From Planctomycetota bacterium (GTDB lineage Bacteria; Planctomycetota; Phycisphaerae; Phycisphaerales; UBA1924), in the NCBI GenBank assembly GCA_024280755.1, contig JAJRPN010000014.1, positions 1 to 43,198 of the forward strand: a DNA stretch of 43,198 nt, in the 5' to 3' direction. The notes beneath the pieces were generated by a model, which was not told the DNA's origin, ran no database searches, and saw nothing but the letters and a program-made list of their open reading frames with translations. The position numbers and the translations under genes are program-made. Positions 39,241 to 43,198 of the stretch are shown one piece after another (positions within the stretch are counted from its first letter, which is position 1; the number at the start of each line of letters is the position of its first letter).

Positions 39241-42200
39241 ATGTTGAAAGCAGTTATTCGGTTCTCTCTCATGTACCCATCGCTCGTCTTGATCGCTGCC
39301 GTCATGGTGGTCGCTTATGCGGGTTATCAACTTCCCAAAATGAGCGTGGATGTGTTCCCAGAGCTCAACGCGCCAACCGTCACTATTATGGCTGAGTCCG
39401 GCGGGCTTGCTGCCGATGAAGTCGAGCAGTATGTGACATTCCCCATCGAGTCCGCGGTCAACGGCATGACAGGCGTTCGACGCGTTCGCAGCGCGAGCGC
39501 AATCGGCCTCGGAATCGTCTGGGTAGATTTGGACTGGGGCACCGATCTCTACGATGCTCGCCAACTCGTCGCCGAACGGCTCGTAACCGCACGGGAGAAC
39601 TTGCCCGACGATGTATCTCCTTTTATCACGCCGATCACTTCGATCGCAGGCGAGATCATGCTTGTTTCATTGTCATCGCCCGACGGTTCGGTTGATCCGA
39701 TGGAACTCCGTTCCTACGCCGAGTTCGATTTACGAAACAAAATCCTTTCGGTGCCCGGTGTCGCTCAAGCCGTTGCGATTGGCGGCGAGTTGCCCGAATA
39801 TCAAATCAATGTCGATCAAGAACGACTCCGCCTCTACGATCTCACGATTACTGATGTCGTAGAAGCTTCCGGCGGCGCTCACAGCACCGCAAGCGGTGGA
39901 TACCTCGTCAATGTTGACAACTTTGAGATACCGATCCGCCAGCAGAGTCGCGTGACTCGGCCGGAAGATATTGCCAATACGATTATTAAATATCACGAGG
40001 GCTCTCCGGTCACGATCGGTCAAGTTGCCGATGTACGCCTGGGTCCGGCTCTCAAACGAGGAACCGCCTCTGAAGGCGGGAATCCTGCGGTGATCCTGTC
40101 CATCCAGAAGTCTCCAGGCACAAACACTCTTGCCCTCACAGACAATCTTGATGCACTGTTCGATCAGATCGAACCGACGCTGCCCGCCGGCGTAGAGCTC
40201 AATCGAGATGTGGTTCGCCAGTCGCACTTCATTGATCGCGCCGTCCACAATGTGACCACAGTACTCGGCGAAGCCATTATAATCGTACTCGTCGTGCTGG
40301 TGCTTTTTCTCATGAATCTGCGCAGTACGCTCATCACACTCACCGCCATTCCCATCTCGTTGGCCGTCGGGCTTTTGATGATGGACGCGATGGGCCTGGG
40401 GCTCAATGTGATGACTCTTGGCGGGCTGACAGTTGCAATCGGTGTGCTCGTTGACGATGCAATTATCGATGTCGAGAATGTCTTTCGACGCCTCAAGCAA
40501 AACAACGCCTTGGCAGAAGACAAGCGGCGTCCGCATAAAGAGGTTATCTTTGACGCGAGCAACGAAATCCGACCCGCGATGGTTTTCGCAACGGTCATCA
40601 TCGTGATGGTGTTTCTCCCACTGCTTTTCTTGCAGGGGCTCGAAGGGCGATTCTTTCAGCCGCTCGCTTTGACTTATATGATTTCCATCACGGCATCGCT
40701 CGTGGTTGCCCTGACAGTCGTGCCGGCAATGTGCTGGTTCCTGCTCAAAGGAAAAATCGGTGGAGAACACGGAGATCAAGATGGATTCCTCGTTCGCATT
40801 CTCAAGCGATGGTATGAACCTACGCTGCGGGCCGCGATCCGTTTCCGAGCGTGGGTGTTGACCGTCGCTGGCCTCATCGCTGCCGCGTCATTGCTCTTGG
40901 CAAGCACCTTTGGTACATCATTTCTACCGTCATTCAACGAGGGAACATTCACGGTGTTCCTCCTTGCGCCTCCTGGAACTTCGCTCGTCGAGAGCGATCG
41001 ACTCGCTACCGAGGTCGAGAAGCAACTCATCGCGATCGAAGGCGTGCGGTCTGTTTCACGCCGAACGGGGCGGGCCGAGCGTGACGAACATGCCGAACCC
41101 GTCAGTAACTCGGAAGTCGAGGTCACGGTTGATTCAAGTCGATCGCGCATCGAAGTACGCGATGAAATCGACCGTATCCTCGCGTCGGTTCCCGGCATCA
41201 CGACCATGGTCGGTCAACCAATCGAGCATCGCTTAAGCCATGTTCTCTCTGGAACACCAGCTGCGATCGCGATCAACATTTACGGAGAAGATCTCTCCGA
41301 ACTACGCCGGGTTGCCAAGGCAGTCGAAGGCGAGTTGCAATCGCTTCCCGGTGCGCGTGATGTAAACGCTAACCGTGAAGTGTTGATCACCTCGCTCTCA
41401 ATTCGCTATCGCCACGCCGAGCTTGCAGCCGCCGGTCTCAGTCCGGCAGACGCCGCAGAGCAAGTCCGAGAAGCCCTCTATGGCGAAGTGGTCGATAAAG
41501 TAAATCAAGGTGTCCGCCAGTACGACATCGTCGTACGCCTCGCAGCAGGCAAACGGGAATCAGTGCGTCAGGTGCGGGATCTTCTCCTGCGTGGACGCGG
41601 TGGCGCAACCGTCCGGCTCAGTGATGTAGCCGACATAGGCCCAGAGCGATCGAGCAACCTGATTTCACGGGAGAACGCTCAACGAAAAGCTGTGGTTTCA
41701 CTAAATGTCGCAGAGGGTTCAAACCTCGGCGACCTTGTGGCGCAGGTTCAAAAGCGAGTTGACCCGATCGTGCAGGAAGCTGGGATGACCGTGTCATACG
41801 GCGGCCAGTTCGAAGCCCAGCAATCTGCGTCGCGCACCATTCTGGTTGCCGGCGTTGCCGTGGGCTTTATGATGCTCATGCTGCTCCAAATATCAACCGG
41901 ATCTTTGCGAGCGGCTGTGCTTGTCATGCTCAATATGCCGCTCGCGCTGATCGGCGGAATCGCCGCGATCTACCTCACCGAAGGCGGAGGACCGATCACA
42001 AACACCCTCGCGCTCATCGGCATCGGCGGCGAGTACATTCCGCCGGTGATTTCGATCGCGAGCCTCGTCGGCTTCATTACGCTGTTCGGGATTGCCGTTC
42101 GGAACGGCATCCTGCTTATCAATCACTACAATCATTTGATGCAGCACGAGGATGTCCCGCTTGGTGAAGCAATCGTGCAGGGTTCGATGGAGCGGCTTGT

Positions 42201-42468
42201 TCCGATCCTGATGACCGCCATTTCTGCGGCTTTGGGCCTCCTACCATTAGCCCTCGCCGCAGGTCGCCCAGGCAGCGAACTGCTCGCGCCGCTCGCGATT
42301 GTCACGCTCGGCGGTCTGCTGACCTCCACTTTCCTGAACCTCATCGTCGTCCCCGCCGGCTACTCGCTGGTGTTTGGACAAAAACTCGAACCGCGTGGGC
42401 GTATGTTGCCGGCGCTCATCGCACGGATCGCCGGAGCCAAACGCTCGGCAAAGACAAAGGATAAATAA
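39241..42468 (+). CDS. Heavy-metal efflux RND pump (CzcA/CusA family), operon 2
   Basis: 1075 residues with 12 expected membrane helices. HME-type signatures: 'MSVDVFPELNAPTVTIMAE', 'FPIESAVNGMTGV', and the proton relay 'VAIGVLVDDAIIDVENVFRR', here D-D-A-I-I-D-V-E-N rather than D-F-G...D-G-A as in operon 1, which points to a different subfamily and perhaps a different metal. Between helices near residues 900-940 there is an additional loop (G-G-G-P-I-T-N-T-L-A-L-I-G-I-G-G-E-Y). GGGGAGGA lies just upstream of ATG. It is followed after two bases by the His-rich lipoprotein gene. Confidence 0.94.
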   Translation: MLKAVIRFSLMYPSLVLIAAVMVVAYAGYQLPKMSVDVFPELNAPTVTIMAESGGLAADEVEQYVTFPIESAVNGMTGVRRVRSASAIGLGIVWVDLDWGTDLYDARQLVAERLVTARENLPDDVSPFITPITSIAGEIMLVSLSSPDGSVDPMELRSYAEFDLRNKILSVPGVAQAVAIGGELPEYQINVDQERLRLYDLTITDVVEASGGAHSTASGGYLVNVDNFEIPIRQQSRVTRPEDIANTIIKYHEGSPVTIGQVADVRLGPALKRGTASEGGNPAVILSIQKSPGTNTLALTDNLDALFDQIEPTLPAGVELNRDVVRQSHFIDRAVHNVTTVLGEAIIIVLVVLVLFLMNLRSTLITLTAIPISLAVGLLMMDAMGLGLNVMTLGGLTVAIGVLVDDAIIDVENVFRRLKQNNALAEDKRRPHKEVIFDASNEIRPAMVFATVIIVMVFLPLLFLQGLEGRFFQPLALTYMISITASLVVALTVVPAMCWFLLKGKIGGEHGDQDGFLVRILKRWYEPTLRAAIRFRAWVLTVAGLIAAASLLLASTFGTSFLPSFNEGTFTVFLLAPPGTSLVESDRLATEVEKQLIAIEGVRSVSRRTGRAERDEHAEPVSNSEVEVTVDSSRSRIEVRDEIDRILASVPGITTMVGQPIEHRLSHVLSGTPAAIAINIYGEDLSELRRVAKAVEGELQSLPGARDVNANREVLITSLSIRYRHAELAAAGLSPADAAEQVREALYGEVVDKVNQGVRQYDIVVRLAAGKRESVRQVRDLLLRGRGGATVRLSDVADIGPERSSNLISRENAQRKAVVSLNVAEGSNLGDLVAQVQKRVDPIVQEAGMTVSYGGQFEAQQSASRTILVAGVAVGFMMLMLLQISTGSLRAAVLVMLNMPLALIGGIAAIYLTEGGGPITNTLALIGIGGEYIPPVISIASLVGFITLFGIAVRNGILLINHYNHLMQHEDVPLGEAIVQGSMERLVPILMTAISAALGLLPLALAAGRPGSELLAPLAIVTLGGLLTSTFLNLIVVPAGYSLVFGQKLEPRGRMLPALIARIAGAKRSAKTKDK

Positions 42469-42470
42469 TC

Positions 42471-43025
42471 ATGAACGAGCTCACAAAACTGATCATTGCA
42501 TCAAGTCTCGTAGGGGTACTATCGATCACTGGATGTGGTAGCGAATCAGCCCCCCAAGCGCAAGATTCATCGGCCCACTCTGAAGACGACGCCCATGACC
42601 ACGACCATGCCGCAGACGACGATGGACACGATGGACACAACCATGCCGCAGATGACGATGGACACGATGGACACGACCATGCCGCAGATGACGATGGGCA
42701 CGGTGCCCACGCCGCTACGCGATCTCTCGGGTCAGTTGTTATCGCCGGAACCACGCTCGAAGTGTCAGCCGGAGGCGAACTCGACCCGGGCGCCGAGTTG
42801 AATGTGAATATCAAGCACATTGACGGGCCGGTCCCAGCGGAAGTCCGGTTCTGGATCGGAAACGAAGCCGGTCACGGGGCAATGAGATCAAAGGCCGATA
42901 GCAGTGATGGTGACTACCACGGTCATGGGGAAGTGCCGGCAATAATCAATGCCGATACAGCGCTGTGGATCGAAATCGAAACATCCAACGGCGATCGCGT
43001 CCGCGGCTCGGTGCCTTTAAGCTAG
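42471..43025 (+). CDS. His/Asp-repeat lipoprotein, last gene of efflux operon 2
   Basis: 184 residues. Signal peptide with lipobox I-T-G-C. Residues about 37-80 are three 12-residue repeats of the form H-[DN]-H-A-A-D-D-D-G-H-D-G, encoded by a 36-bp tandem repeat. A small beta domain follows ('VVIAGTTLEVSAGGELDPG' and 'VNIKHIDGPVPAEVRFWIG') with a further H-G-H-G-E. The His/Asp repeats should bind several divalent ions, so a periplasmic metal buffer or feeder for the pump is likely but unproven. It is two bases downstream of the pump gene. Its TAG stop is immediately followed by the left end of repeat copy 5. Confidence 0.85.
   Translation: MNELTKLIIASSLVGVLSITGCGSESAPQAQDSSAHSEDDAHDHDHAADDDGHDGHNHAADDDGHDGHDHAADDDGHGAHAATRSLGSVVIAGTTLEVSAGGELDPGAELNVNIKHIDGPVPAEVRFWIGNEAGHGAMRSKADSSDGDYHGHGEVPAIINADTALWIEIETSNGDRVRGSVPLS
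42601..42708 (+). repeat. 36-bp tandem repeat, three copies, inside the His-rich lipoprotein gene
   Basis: Units start at 42601, 42637 and 42673, each with ACGACCATGCCGCAG or a close variant. The third unit is diverged at its end. In frame, so copy number changes would alter the number of His clusters. Confidence 0.9.
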
Positions 43026-43198
43026 GCCGTGTCTGACGACTCATTCCCCACACAAGGACGCTCTCTTTTCGCCTCCCCCGGGCTTCCGGGGGAGCACCCA
43101 TAGGGCGGTTGTGGCTGCGTAGCAGACGGAGGGGGTCTTGAAGAAGGCAATGGGCAATGGGGAATAGGCAATGGGGAAGAGAAGAAAGAGAAGACCCC
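43026..43198. repeat. Hairpin-rich inverted-repeat element, copy 5 (cut by window edge)
   Basis: The left end CCGTGTCTGACGACTCAT (43027-43044) is nearly that of copy 1 and directly follows a TAG stop. A hairpin lies at 43072-43094, then GACGGAGGGGGTCTTG, then a GGCAATGG heptamer-type stretch (43147-43176), and at the very end AAGACCCC, the beginning of the inverted inner arm. The right half lies outside the window. Confidence 0.8.

Noticed and set aside
39730..40779. Minus-strand frame of 349 codons opposite the second RND pump
   Set aside because: Composition of a shadow frame, no start signals, and the plus strand encodes a full HME pump.

Overview
The window looks like chromosomal DNA of a marine-type planctomycete, most likely class Phycisphaerae. 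The best evidence is a secreted protein (1003-2559) that ends in paired EF-hand-like repeats of the 'MNADGSLNFFDVSTFL' type. A second exported protein has 'DINTTGA...DGRVDVAD' dockerin-like repeats, the RNA polymerase omega subunit is of the short planctomycetal form, and there is a clustered NfeD-NfeD-FloA set. No phage, plasmid, CRISPR or complete insertion sequence is visible. This assignment rests on pattern recognition, not on a database search.

Layout. 1-8554 (mostly + strand): the end of a small unknown gene, a small Gly/Met-rich protein, a large secreted protein, a fumarylacetoacetate-hydrolase-family enzyme, the membrane-domain cluster nfeD (long form) - nfeD (short form) - floA, and a zinc-ribbon membrane protein. 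8655-15386 (- strand): a YyaL/SSP411-type thioredoxin-fold protein with an extra DsbD-alpha-like C-terminus, a two-gene repeat-bounded insert (an exported dockerin-like protein plus a coupled membrane protein), then rpiA overlapping an ALDH7-type aldehyde dehydrogenase. 15718-18342 (+): a sulfotransferase with a membrane tail, crcB, sixA. 18551-26224 (mixed strands): a lipoprotein-like alpha/beta hydrolase, a DUF368/PopT transporter, the overlapping operon tatD-lgt-unknown, NAD(P)H-hydrate dehydratase, and a TraB-type protein carrying a pseudopilin-like insert. 26353-43025: two complete heavy-metal CBA efflux operons (outer membrane factor, adaptor, RND pump) pointing away from each other. Between them lie a housekeeping block of coiled-coil protein, DUF3553 protein, rpoZ, a CoaC-type flavoprotein and tRNA-Ser(GGA).

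The two efflux operons share one design. Each starts with a small exported protein with the pattern V-V-[VI]-C ... C-x-C-[IV]-D or P-C-V-D ... L-[IV]-L at the C-terminus, followed by outer membrane lipoprotein, His-rich adaptor and pump. The second operon adds a His/Asp repeat lipoprotein. No classical metal sensor gene is present, so the leading small proteins are candidates for metal sensing or delivery.

The intergenic DNA is unusually structured. Five copies of a hairpin-rich inverted-repeat element lie in five different gene gaps. Three of them begin with the same CTAGnCCGTG... sequence at a gene's TAG stop codon, one has perfect 20-bp terminal inverted repeats, and one is flanked by a perfect 21-bp direct duplication. 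A second composite repeat family (a 'GGTACGCAGAG' block followed by a 'TGGGTGsC' palindrome) occurs near 142-279 and 11042-11215, with a relative at 12948-13034. An octanucleotide repeat with rotating ATG frames covers the start of the exported dockerin-like gene and looks like a phase-variation switch. Many genes have a -10-like hexamer only 5-8 bases before the start codon and no Shine-Dalgarno sequence, suggesting frequent leaderless transcripts.
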